A stretch of DNA of 64,000 bases, taken from assembly GCA_000499405.2 (NCBI GenBank), contig HG738137.1:18188581-18252580 (forward strand). Direction: 5' to 3'. Positions 12,912 to 24,500 of this stretch are shown in pieces. Every line of letters begins with the position of its first letter. Positions within the stretch are counted from its first letter, which is position 1. This DNA is from Onchocerca volvulus. Taxonomy: Eukaryota > Nematoda > Chromadorea > Rhabditida > Onchocercidae. The position numbers and the translations under genes are program-made. The notes beneath the pieces were generated by a model. The model saw only the letters and a program-made list of their open reading frames with translations. It was not told where the DNA came from and searched no databases.

Positions 12912-13928
12912 TTTATTTTAAACCTGCTATAGCAACGCATGGTCGGATATATAGTCCATATAAATAAAAATGTAAACGTTTGTTCATAATCTTAAATCAT
13001 CGAAAGTTCCTAGCGATTGCTTTGAAATTTTGATACAGTATTGTATTCGAATATGCCACATTTCTCTACACTTTTTTATATACAAGCATTGCTGTGGCTC
13101 AATCTAATTAGGTGAAAAAGAAAGAAAAGAAAATGTTTCTAGGATGCTTAATTTCACAATGGTATACAATATTTTTCGTGGTTTCATTGTAGAGATTGTC
13201 TAGTTGCCGACTCTAGAACACGCAACATGTAACTGTTCATGTGAGGAGCGATCCATGTTAGATCTAAATCGCACAATTCCAAAGATTGACCATGAGCATT
13301 GTTGATGGTGAATGCAAACGCCAATCGAATTGGGAATTGTAATCTCTTAAACTGAAATGGCTTATCCCTTGGAATCATAAGAGTGCGAGGAATAAGAATA
13401 TCTTCACCCTTTGAAAGCTCCTGTCAAGATTGTTGCTTCTACGGCGTTTTTCATCAATTTTTTTCACTGCAAATCTCATGCCGTTGCAAGGTTTTGTCTG
13501 GTTGATATTTCGCAACATAATAATTGGCATGTCGATTTTCAATTGCAGTACGAAGCGTCTCTGGAAAATCGAATGAATTCAAAAATTTTGTTGGATAATT
13601 AACCACTTAATCTGCTTCCACAATAGTGTCAAACAGACTTGTATCTGACTATCTCGCTTTGAATGTTATACTTCATAATATTTTTAAGTTCCTAGACACC
13701 TTCGTTTCTGGCAACAAGAGTGGCATGTTCACTCAGCAAATCGTGATTCTTATAATCTATATAAATAAAACTGTAAATCTTCGTTGTTGTTTAAGTGACT
13801 TTTGCAGCATCTTCACCGATTGCTTTCAAATTTCCTTTTAAATTGCTCGAATTAAAGTCATTCAGGGAATCTGCGGGATTCCTAAGACAGTCCTGCATTT
13901 ATTATCGTTAATTCTTGAAACGATAGAT
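12912..13928. mobile_element. Decayed Helitron segment between the duplicated blocks
   Basis: This 1-kb spacer holds Helitron helicase sequence on the minus strand (separate entry). On the plus strand there are two related end-like segments: about 12957 (CATATAAATAAAAATG) and 13753 (TATATAAATAAAACTG), each followed by CGATTGCTTT(G/C)AAATTT. The bases just before 12957 (about 12925-12956) resemble a Helitron 3' end, so end and start may abut. The same end family recurs at 26.43-26.64 kb. The pieces lie in mixed orientation, so this is a mosaic of relics. Confidence 0.7.
13184..13755 (-). pseudogene. Helitron Pif1-like helicase C-terminal fragment
   Basis: The longest intact stretch (13378-13184) encodes IPRDKPFQFKRLQFPIRLAF, then AFTINNAHGQSLE. 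This matches the Helitron helicase block in which IPxxxPFxFKRLQFP precedes the T-I-N-K-x-Q-G-Q-S motif; N-N-A-H replaces the usual N-K-x-Q. Upstream in other frames I can read GEDILIPRTLM, NAVEATILTGAFKG, PIMLRNINQTKPCNG, VVNYPTKFLNSFDFP and RYKSV, in the correct family order but separated by frameshifts and stops. A one-base insertion breaks the frame near 13400. The fragment has lost the Rep domain and upstream helicase motifs, so it cannot encode a working transposase. Confidence 0.88.
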
Positions 13929-15645
13929 AAAAAAGGGAACTGGTCCTTTTTTTCTTCAACGATAATTTATTCTTCCGTCCATCTTTCCCTTTACAAAAAA
14001 CCAGAATTTTTGCATAGCACGAAAAGAGCAGAACCATTGCTGATTTTGCAGCATATCGGAGTGATTTTCGAATGAAATGGGTAAATAGAAATGATTCGTT
14101 TTTTGAAGACAGGTATGTTGCCACAATAATTCAATTCAGTTTAATAATGAAATGATTGGCTTGACATTATTTTATCTAAGAAAGAAGATTGAGCGATCTA
14201 ATAATCTGAAATTTTGATTTCTTTTTTACAGTTTTTTTATTGGGATTACCATCTCAAATTATTGATGAAAGAAAGAAAGAAGAAATTGATAGAAAAAGTA
14301 GGAATGACTATCAACCTATTTTCGTTATTTTTTGCACTTGGTATCTGATCAATCGAAGGAACGGAATGAAAGAGATACTCAGATTTTTGGATGAAAAATT
14401 CGAATATTTTAAGGCTTTTTTTTTTAAATTGATTTTTTTGTTGTCTACCAGAAACTAATAACTGATTTATTTTCGGCAAAATTTGTCAAACAGAACAAAT
14501 AAGATCATTCAAATCTTTAATATGTTCTTTTCGATGAAATCCAAAAATTATTCAGCTTAGATACTTTATTCTCTGTTGTTTGAATACATTTATCGGATAA
14601 AGAAATTTAAATTATGAATTGTAGATCATATTCAGGTACTCTTAATTATTTGATTATTTCTAATTGAGATAACCACTAAACTAAATACGGGCAAGCCAAA
14701 AATTCAATTTCTTAAAAAGAGCCGTGTTTGTTAATTTTAGTAGGAAATCGCTAAATCTTTGCCTTATAAACTGTTTAGTATTTCACCTAGCAAAGCCTTG
14801 GGAATCAAAATTTTTGAAAAATACGAAAATCATTAAAGTTTCAAAAGTCAAGTATCTATGTGCTTAATTTCTTTAAATTTTATTTAATATCTTTTAATTC
14901 TTAGTAACCGATAGTATGAAGTTGGTTGAAAAAATAATTTGAAAATTAACATCGCAAACTTCCGTCAGTCATACTCAAAATCTGAAATCATAATATACAG
15001 GAAGAAACGTTATATGGGACGATTCTGATGATTTTGAATTTTCAAAAATTATAAATATCTTTTCAAAATAATTTCCAGGAAAAACTTAGGAATTAGAACT
15101 ATATTTAAAATAAAATTTTTTTTCAATTATTTAAAAAAATGCTTTCAAATATTATTTTAAAAGTGTTTTCAAAAATGTCGTTTTTCCTAACTGATTGATT
15201 ATATTTGCAACATGTTTCACAAAATGTTTGATATCTTTACATTCTCCAGCGAGCACGAATACAACTTGTCATGAATTTAATAATCCATTCAGTTTGATTA
15301 TAAATCGATAAACAAAAAATTAGGTTTGTAACAATGAGAAAATCAGAAAATCAAAAAAATAAAACATAAATATTTTGCATTAAATAAAACTGAAATGTTC
15401 GACACATACTGTAATTTCTCTACAGTAAAGCTCAAAATAATAAACTGTTTCAAGCTCATATTAAAAGAATGTAAATTTGAATCAAGATTCCGGAGAAAGA
15501 TTAGCAATTGTTTTGTATCCGCAATTTCTCAAGATTTCAACATCTAATTAAATATCAATTCAAATCAATAGTTTGATAGGCATGATCTTTGAACTTGCAA
15601 TAAAATGATCATTCGCGGAACAACAATGCGAAACCAAAAAAGTTT

Positions 15646-15936
15646 TCATTGGCTATCACGCATGAAGCAAAACCATATGGCATGGATCATACCGGGAAAA
15701 ATGAAAAGCAACATTAAGCATACATTTATACAAACATTGATTGTGCATCGGCGTTCGTGGTACCATACTGCTAGCGGCTGAAAATTTAAATTCAATCAAT
15801 GCAAATGAAATCTTTAATTAAATAATTTCAGCCAAGTTTTTTTAGTATTAGAAATTAAAAAAGATTTCCTGATACTTACCGACATTGTGAGAATAAGGAT
15901 GATTTCAATGATTTTATCAGTATCTGTGCTCATCAT
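15646..15936 (-). CDS. Pmp3/UPF0057-family small membrane protein, copy 2
   Basis: Exons are 15936-15880 and 15777-15646, joined in phase 0 with the same GTAAGT donor and TTTTCAG acceptor as copy 1. The encoded 62 residues (start MMSTDTDKIIEII, motifs PLAVWYH and FPGMIHAIWF) are the same as copy 1 as far as I can read. Both copies look intact, so the locus appears to make two doses of the same protein. The intron is 102 bp in each copy. The 5' leader differs only slightly. Family and role are as for copy 1: a two-helix membrane peptide, function here inferred from the family. Confidence 0.9.
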
Positions 15937-16765
15937 TTCCTCGGGCTGTTTGTTGATGGAGTACCGTTAATAAAGACCGTTAATGAATCTTTCGCTTTTC
16001 TGAGTTCGTTTGAATTCTGAATAAAATTAGGAAAGAAGAAGCAAAAATAATTTAATTGATGTGCTCTAATTCTTAATTCCTGTATATAAACTTCGCTTTA
16101 ACTCCTAATTCTTTTCCATCGATTGATATATGAATTAACTTCTTAATACTGCTTTTGTCGAGACATATTTCTTGAATTTTTCACAATTACAGTTATTTCC
16201 AAAATCCTTGAATTTAGATCATTCTGAATGCTTGGCTTCAAAACTCTCATCCCTTACACAATAAATATGAATTGAAGTGAATGCTAAAATTGCAAAAGTA
16301 ATGTAATTTACTAAATTAATGTCTGATCCAAACAATAGTTTATGTAAAGTCTGTGGCAACATGTCGCAAATAAATTTTTTAATCTCAATCCTAATTTGCT
16401 TTCTAAGACAGTCTCTAGCATTTGTAATTTTTGTATTGAATACAATAACTGCACACTGAAGCTAGCTTTATGTGAATTTTGTAGTTGAGAATTCAAATAA
16501 ATATATTGATCAGTTAATTTAATAAAAAAATAACAAGAACGAAATGTGTGAAAAAGCAAATACGAATGAAATAGAACCTTAACACTAAGATTTTACGACA
16601 CAAAAATCTGTTTAAAATAAAATACAATGCAGATTTTTAATGGGTGAATTGGAGTAGATTATTCTGGATAAATGAATAATGGATTGCAACTATTAGACAT
16701 GTTGCATATTCGAGTTTTATAAATATTATTATTTATTTAAGCACAATCATTATGAACTTGAATAT

Positions 16766-16805
16766 GATTTCATTCCACAAATAATAATATTTGTGGAATG
16801 AAATC
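16766..16805. repeat. Perfect 17-bp inverted repeat (hairpin), copy 2
   Basis: Exact counterpart of 8049-8088, with both arms and the AATAAT loop unchanged although neighbouring bases differ between the copies elsewhere. Confidence 0.85.
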
Positions 16806-17755
16806 AACACTGACTAAAGAAAAAATGAATCATAGCATTAAATTTGATTTAGTAGATTCTGTCAAGAGATAATCATTAAAGACAGTTTACAACCAATGTT
16901 TGTATCCAAATTTTTTCCTTCAAATGAAAATTTATCGAAATAATTTTCATCCTGTTTTATCAGTTCCGATTCGTGAAAAAAATAAGCACTTTCATGATCA
17001 GAACGTAAAATTATTTTTGAGCAAAAAATTTTTTTCTTCAAATGAAGGAAAATAAATCAAGAAAATGATATAAAGACAAATATGATTTGCGACATAAAAA
17101 TTTTTTTTACTGAATCATCGCCAAAATTAATCATTAATAAGATCTTTTTAAAATATGGCAATATTTTGATCACAGACTACTTTTTTATCTAGCACTGTTA
17201 TCGTACTGTATCAATGTTAAGACAGAAAGATGTGTTGAAGGCGATAAGAAGAAATAAATATTATGTAGAAGTGAAGAAAAGTTCGAATCTCGAGTCAAAC
17301 TTTGGGTTTAAATGAAAGGAAAAGTTGATAAATCGGATCAGATTAAATTGCTATTATCACCTTAATCGTGCAATATATCATTCTATAATTTCAGAGAATT
17401 ATCATGATGAAAAATTATCTTCGGTTCTTATTACAATAACGATACATTTCATCATTTTAATATCGGAATTTGGAATTTGCTCAATGATTATTTCATGGAT
17501 AGAGAAAATCGATAAAAATTAGAAAAGCAGTAGGATTAATAGAGACTTTGAATATTAAAAATGACAGTGAAAAAAATTCAAAATACCCAGATATTCTAAA
17601 AACATAAAAGTGTGAAATTAAGAGGAAGAGAAAAATTAAAATCAAGAAAAAATCTTTAATAAAAAAAATTATGATAATGAATAGTAAAGAATGGAAGAAT
17701 GTGAGCAAAAAGAAATTTGAAAGCAAAATTATACTTGCAAAGAAGTAAAAAGAAT

Positions 17756-18102
17756 TGTTGAGAAATTGTACTAATAGCAACAGTCATTGGAAAAGTTTTT
17801 TTATATTGTTAAAAAGACAAGCTTTGATGAGAAAATTTTCATTGGTTGATGGAGGATTGATTCTTCTCGACACTATAAAGTGGATAAAATCAAATGATTG
17901 TAGTTGATTGCTTGGTGTAGTAGAAATAGATTGGATATAGGTCAATTGGATTGAGTTGAAGGGCATTTAATTGTAGCGTGAGTTGCGTAACTGTGAGTAA
18001 CTATTGAGTAACAACTATTGAGTGACCTTTGATCCGGTGACCGCTGGATTCTTTTTTTTTATATGCAATCCTTGATTTTTAGTAGGGCCGCGATTTACAA
18101 CA
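17756..18102 (-). repeat. LTR-like segment, copy 2
   Basis: Duplicate of 9038-9384, with ends TGTTGTAAA (minus strand, at 18102) and CAACA. It was carried along by the segmental duplication and is not an independent insertion. Confidence 0.35.
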
Positions 18103-19746
18103 TGTTATACAGAGAGTCTGGTTAACAGGAAAAAGAAGAGATAGACAGTGCTTACAATTTTAAACACTCCACTCAGGCTTTAGTCCTTCCAGTATTCTAG
18201 ACAATTAATATGATTTACAACATTTTAAACAACACATACAAGCTTTTGTAGATCAGAAAATGAAGGAACAAAAGACTTTTGTATCAAACTTAAAGGTGAG
18301 ATGTGGATAAATGATTTATTTGAGTGAGAAATATTACAAATTTCTATTATACAAACGCTGATTATTCTCTCATATTTATATTATAAAATATCTTGGTTTT
18401 ACCGACAATAATAAGAATATGTAATAATCAATAAGAATAATATTGACTTTATTTCAGCCGAATTAAAATCTGCAGTTAATGTAACATTAACGGAAGTATT
18501 AGCACTTCTAGAACATTTCTGAGTACAATGCATTTGAATTACGATGAATTCTTTAAGAATTCTTTTTAAATAACAAATTCAAATTTTGAAAAAAAATAAA
18601 GAGCAGGAATTTAACATCGTTAATATCAAATTTATTCCTCTCAGGGGGAACAGATATTGACATTAATAATATAACTTGAAGACATTTTTAAATTTGGAAA
18701 TGAATAACTTTTTTTCTCCCAAAATTTAAAGTTTTGTTATTTTCAAAAGAGAATGTTCAAAATTTTCTTTTGTTTTCTTTTTGAAAATAAAAATACATAA
18801 ATTCTTGCTTGTAATAAACAGTCAGCAAGAGTACGTGTTATCCTACTTCTTTTTGAAATCAAATTTCAATTAAAAAATCTATTCTAGTTTTGCAAAAATC
18901 ACTTTTTTAAAAGTAATTTCTGTAATTGTTCGCATTTAATTTCAGCAAATGTGAGATCGGAGTTAAGGAAGAACATAGGATTAAGAAATAATGAAAATGT
19001 TTTCAATAAAATGTCATATTTTAGTTCGAAATAGGCGAAGTATCCTAATTCAGTCAAACACTTACATAAATGTATGTAAAACATTTGTGGATAAACAAAC
19101 ATGTCGAATTAACAAACAGATATGTTATCACAATGATCTAATAATAAATTTTCAAAATTTTTTGATTCGGACTTCTTATTTGTTGAGGCCAATTCACGGG
19201 TAAATCTTATATAATTGATGAAATCCGAGAATCTGATAATTGATGACAATTAATAGCATTAAAACTTTGGGGAAAAAATTAGAAAAAGGCAGTATCGAAT
19301 ATAAATAATTCTCTAAACTTCTCAACAAAAACGCTGAAATTTTAGTATCATATTGTGTTTTGCATTTTTATGGCCGATAACATTTCATTTTCATTTTTCT
19401 GTGAGTTTCTGAATAACCGTCATTAAAGAATAAATACTTCCACACCAAAAAATGATATCAAAATGCATCAATAATCCACTCTGCAAAAAACTTAATATGA
19501 AAGTAAGCTTTCTATCATATCTTTAATTTTTCTATATATTTTACTCTTTTTTTTTTTGTATTTGATTATAAAAAAAATTAAAAAGATAATCCTAGACTAA
19601 GTAAGCCTAAATTTATGCAAGAAACTGTCAGTTCGATGCAAAGTTGCCCTCTACGGATGTTCTATTTGTTCTTCTGCAGCAACATTTATTGATGGATATT
19701 AAGGAGTTATTTCTTTTCATTCCAATTCTCCATTATTGGACATTTT

Positions 19747-19747
19747 N
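19747..19747. other. Ambiguous base N beside a 53-bp deficit
   Basis: The sequence reads CATTTT-N-AAAAAAG. Copy 1 has 53 more bases here, including a long A run (about 11030-11089). The missing part may be a collapsed homopolymer or an assembly join, not a biological deletion. Confidence 0.9.
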
Positions 19748-19953
19748 AAAAAAGAATATTGCTGTTGCAAATTAAAATGCTCAAAAAATTAAATCCAGGG
19801 ACAAAATCCGAAGTGAGAAAGACAAAATATTAATTGAGCACAGCTTATTTACAATATACATAAAAAATTTCATTATGGCTTAGCTCTTCCATGCAATCGT
19901 AGCAAAATGAGAAAAGCATTTAAATACAAAATTTTCATTCTTTTGATAATTTT

Positions 19954-20232
19954 ATGCTTGCTATGTTGAATTCTTTATTTTGGTTGAATTGCAGGAAAGA
20001 AGATTCCTTAGATAGATTTTCACCTATTTCGTTAGAAATACATTCTTACAGATGGAACGCAATCTTTGCTGTAAGTTGCCAGCGTCATGCAGTTGATTAT
20101 AATTTCTCTTACATCGTGCTGAATACCAAAACCAAAGAACATGTTAGAATTAGCGATGTCCATTTTTGGATCCATACCGTAATACTATTTTTTGCAATTT
20201 TCATCGTCCAGATGTTTCATTTTTTATCTTGA
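19954..20232 (+). CDS. Possible short membrane protein or last exon (92 codons)
   Basis: The open frame starts ATG at 19954 and ends TGA. A TTGAATTGCAG acceptor-like site inside it (ending about 19993) suggests the true exon may begin there. The tail reads HVRISDVHFWIHTVILFF and ends in a hydrophobic segment of about 20 residues followed by QMFHFLS, as in a type I membrane protein with a very short cytoplasmic end. This vaguely recalls p24/TMED tails, but no diagnostic motif is present and I do not name it. The upstream exons are not identified. Copy 1 carries a stop in the same frame, which argues either for redundancy or against coding. Confidence 0.35.
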   Translation: MLAMLNSLFWLNCRKEDSLDRFSPISLEIHSYRWNAIFAVSCQRHAVDYNFSYIVLNTKTKEHVRISDVHFWIHTVILFFAIFIVQMFHFLS

Positions 20233-21577
20233 AACAACTGTAAACGAGAGAAAATAAATAAAAATGATTGACAAGCACCCAAAACTTTGTTAATTGTTCC
20301 ACTGAAGTTTTATTATACATTTTGCAATAAAGAAATCCTAAAGCAATTTTCCGTTCAGTACACAGAAAAGCTGCAATTCACAAAAAGCCAAGATTTTAAG
20401 TAGAAAGCGGAACTTGGGATGATATGGCAAGCAGAGTGATTCAAACGATAAAATATGGACGAATATTGAACTGAACTCTGGAAAGTTCATTTTTTTTTCT
20501 GAGAATCTCATTTTCCGAGGAACAATTTCAGAATTGAAGCAGTCCTTGACAAAAAATTAACTTCCTTTTTCGTTTAAAAAAGTTCACTACTTCCTTAATT
20601 AATGATAATTGTCGCTTAAACTTCTACGATGAAAAAATCTCCGTCTTATCAAGGAACTAGTATCATTGTCATTGAATTCTTAGTTTAAATCGAATGCTTA
20701 CCCAGTTTCAGATTATCCCTCTGACTATTCATAATCTCTTTTCCAAATAAAGTGTTAAATGAGAATTATCAACTTCTTTTTTTCAGTTCAAATTTGAATA
20801 AAATATTCGTTTCACTAGTGATTTTATCCATTTCAAAAACCATGGCAACTAGCAGTAGCAAGCTTAAAACCTTTGACTCATTGTTAGTCTCAGCAAATGA
20901 TTGTCATTTAAATTATTAGATGCAGTTCTTTAGATTTATAATCAGCCTGAAGAAATAAGCTAATTATTCTTTCGTCAATTGTGTAAAATTCTTCCGATTG
21001 CAAGTATTGGAAGATTTTCATGGTGAGAAATTTATCGCAAATAAGATGAAATTTATCAGAAAAGTCTTTGAATAGTTTTTTGCTCCAACATCCAATGAAA
21101 TTATCAACGGCTTAGCATAGAAGTGCATATATTTTCTATACTTAAATGATTACTAATTATTCATTATTAGTACCAAATGTCCATTGGTATTTTATGCGAT
21201 AAAACGTAGTTCACGTGACGTAGAATTAAATTTGTGCTTTGGTTTCTTGATAATCATTATTAAAAAATGTTGTCTTTAGAAGACAATATTGTTTCGTCAT
21301 GTTTACCTACATTGTTTCTACCTTTTATCATTAGTTCTATTTCTCAAGTTGTTCTCATCTTTGACGTGGTTGTTTTATAAAATGTATGATAATTGATTAG
21401 CTACATATAAGATTTCGGATGCCTTACTTTCTATTTTAACTAAAGGAACAAAATAGTGAATGGAATTTCAAAAATGAAGCCTCTTGCTCCATTTTGCAAT
21501 TATTGTTACCACTGATACATCTCATAAGTTTCATTAATGTTTGTTCTTCTTTTCTGTTAGCTTAAAAACAAAGTTTT

Positions 21578-24500
21578 CAGTTATTTAAAATCAATTTAAA
21601 AATGTCAGGCACATTTGAAAAAAGTTTGCTCATTAAATCATTTTAGAAAAAACCACTTACATTTGTCTTATTTTCTACTTTTGGCATCAGATTGGATGAT
21701 TCTTGACAGGTGTACAATATCTTTGGATGTTTTCGATATCAAAGATGAATGTATATAACATCCTATTCATATTGTAAAATTTTACAAGTATAAAATAATG
21801 AATACAAAGTTGATGAAAGGTTGACCTGTCAATGACATTTTAAATTAACGCTGGCTAAGTTCATCGGATATATACAGCGCATGAATTTAAAAAGGTTAAA
21901 GAAGGGTTGAAAATTATTGGAAAAGGATGCCGTAATCGATTCTAAACTGCTAGGACAATCATATTTTATAACAGTTGAGAATATCTTTCAGAAAATGACG
22001 AAGGAAGAAGTTATTAGTAAAAAAAACTTTAGTGGGAAAGGAAAATAAGCTCATTAAAATAGGTGAGTATGGATTAAATTTAAGGACAGAATCTTCTTAC
22101 TATTAAAAATGAATTTTAAACAAAAGTAGAGAAGTATGCGCTATCATGGTTGAACGATTGATTACAGATGTGATATTATTTTGCTCATAAAATCATACTA
22201 TATCAGTATGATTACTTTTGATCATAAGTGATAACTTCCCCGAGAATGCCTCAAATTCGATTTGTCTCATTGGCAATCAAATACAATTAGACAAATATGG
22301 CGAACAAATAAGATTTACTTGCTTATTTCTGGAACCATCATTTACAGTAAATAATAATCTGTATTTCCTATCATTTCTAATATTTCGTTTTTTTTCAACT
22401 CCTGATTCTATTACAGCTTTCTTCAGAACCTTCCTGCATTGTAGAAAGCATTAGTTTGGAAGAAATGCTGGAATTTTCAGATTAGAAAAGTAAATATTGA
22501 GAAAATTGATAATTTTATCAAAAACTTGCCAACTTTATAACATATACATGTTTTTTTCAGAAATTTAATAAACATGAGGAATAAAATACAATCAATACAT
22601 GCTACAAGAGAAAAATTAACAATCGTGAGAAAAAAATCCATCTATAATTCCATGAAATATCAAGTATTCCACGCTTACAAGTCGTATCTGTTATATTTGA
22701 CCTATTCCTAAGACAAGAAAGGCAAGAAATTATATTGTCCATTGCTCTGCAGAAAAACAAATACTAGTTTTTGAGTGGAATTTCGAGAATTCAGGAAAAA
22801 TGAAAACTTGAAATGATGCTTAAAAAAGAAAAAATCTAATGTAAAGCAGAGCTGTAATTTTTCATTTCCTTCTGTAATCGATAGCAATACAAAAAATAAT
22901 CAGAAATATATTATGGCACAATTTGGTTCTACAAGTTTTATGTTGGGAACATTTATCTCTTCAAATGCTTCAATCAGACTATCAAAATTTTAAGAATGAT
23001 CAAAAATTTCAGAATTTCGATTTGCATGTCACATATGATCTAGCAACGAGATTATATGAGAAATTCACAATACCAGTATTTAAGTAATTTTATTCACAGT
23101 TTATGTCGTAGAAGTAATTTGCGAAAGATTGTTTGCTGGAAATTGGAATTTGATATAGATGATTTTGTTGTATGATGAAGTCTTTGTTATGATGAATATT
23201 GTTTGCCACAACTACTGTACGCAATGAACTGATGAATATTGATAATATAACTGATAATTTGAACTTCCTTTGATAAAAGGGAAGTTATTTGCTTTTAAAG
23301 GTATTGGAAATTGGGGGATTTGATAAAATTAGGAAAGAGCCGCTCGTCAAATATCGTCTGGAAGAATCACCGAGTTGACTGATCAAAGCACAAAGATTGA
23401 ATGAATGAAAAAATTCCTTCAGATAAATATAATCTCTTTTTGTATCTTTTTTATTAATATCTTCTTGCAATGAAATTCTTTATTTCATGTTATTATAGTA
23501 ACATACAATTTACGATATATTTATTATAGCGCAAAGATCGGAAATTTGCATGTGCAATGATATTCTTATAATGCAAAGATTTTTGATTGTTTCATCATAT
23601 CTATATTCCAAAAAATATTTCAGTTTTTCCGACAATTTCCGTAAAAAAATATTTAGAACAGGAAAAGATTTGGCAAAAAAAGGCGTATCACATTCAAAAA
23701 CATTCAACTTGTCTCGAACTCCAGCAACCTTCTGCTGCTTGACTGCTTTTCGATGTTCTTTTTGAGCAGTTTATAAAAATCTGCAATAAAAACCATTAAA
23801 ATAGCGTTTAAAAAAATTTACATCTAATATTTGATCATTATTGATTGATTTTCGCCTTGTGAGAAAATTCTAAAAACATGAAACTATGATGAAAATACTA
23901 CTTAATAAAGATATTAACGAATATGGGAAAGGGTCCTTTTTTTTTCTTTTTTTTTTTTTTTAAGGAGGACATGAAAACGACATAGGGGAAAGTTTTAAAG
24001 TTTAAAAATTTGTGCTTCGGCTATATTCTCTTAGCGTATTTTGAATTTAATTCAGGATTTTAAATACTCTAAGTTTTTTAGAATTAATAATTGCGAATTT
24101 CGCATGTATTCTTCTTCCATTTCATCATTTTTCAATTCTGAAACCATATAATCTACCTGATTGAATAGCAAGCCGCGAAATCCTTTTTCAGCCGAAATTA
24201 CGGAATTTTTAAGTGAATTGCACAGTATATAAAATAAAATTAATCAATCGTTTTTAAAATAAATGATTTTAGCCTAAGCAGAAACTCATTCAAAAAAAAT
24301 TCAACAAACAAGCATAAAACAAAAATTGATATTTATCCTTAAGGACAACAACATGAAGTACAACAAGCATTCTACAAAAATAGGCTGGAAGCTGCCTTAA
24401 TTTTTCTCATAAACTTTAAAATATTCAGCCAAAAAACAAGGCATAGTCATTTCGCTCAATGCAAAGCAAAATAGAATCAATTGCAGGAGAAGATAAATTG

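Larger units (their letters stand above)
13929..21577. repeat. Segmental duplication, copy 2 (~7.65 kb)
   Basis: Direct-orientation partner of 5305-12911. Differences seen: scattered single-base changes; about 95 extra AT-rich bases near 15050-15200; loss of CCTTCGA near 15589; and a 53-bp deficit at the N (19747). The high similarity suggests a recent event or gene conversion. To the right, similarity ends abruptly near 21577 in unrelated AT-rich sequence with no Helitron. Confidence 0.95.

Noticed and set aside
13882..14479. Paired ORFs repeated at 5210-5855
   Set aside because: They occur twice only because of the segmental duplication. Opposite-strand ORFs overlap almost fully, with low-complexity Lys/Phe content and no splice context.
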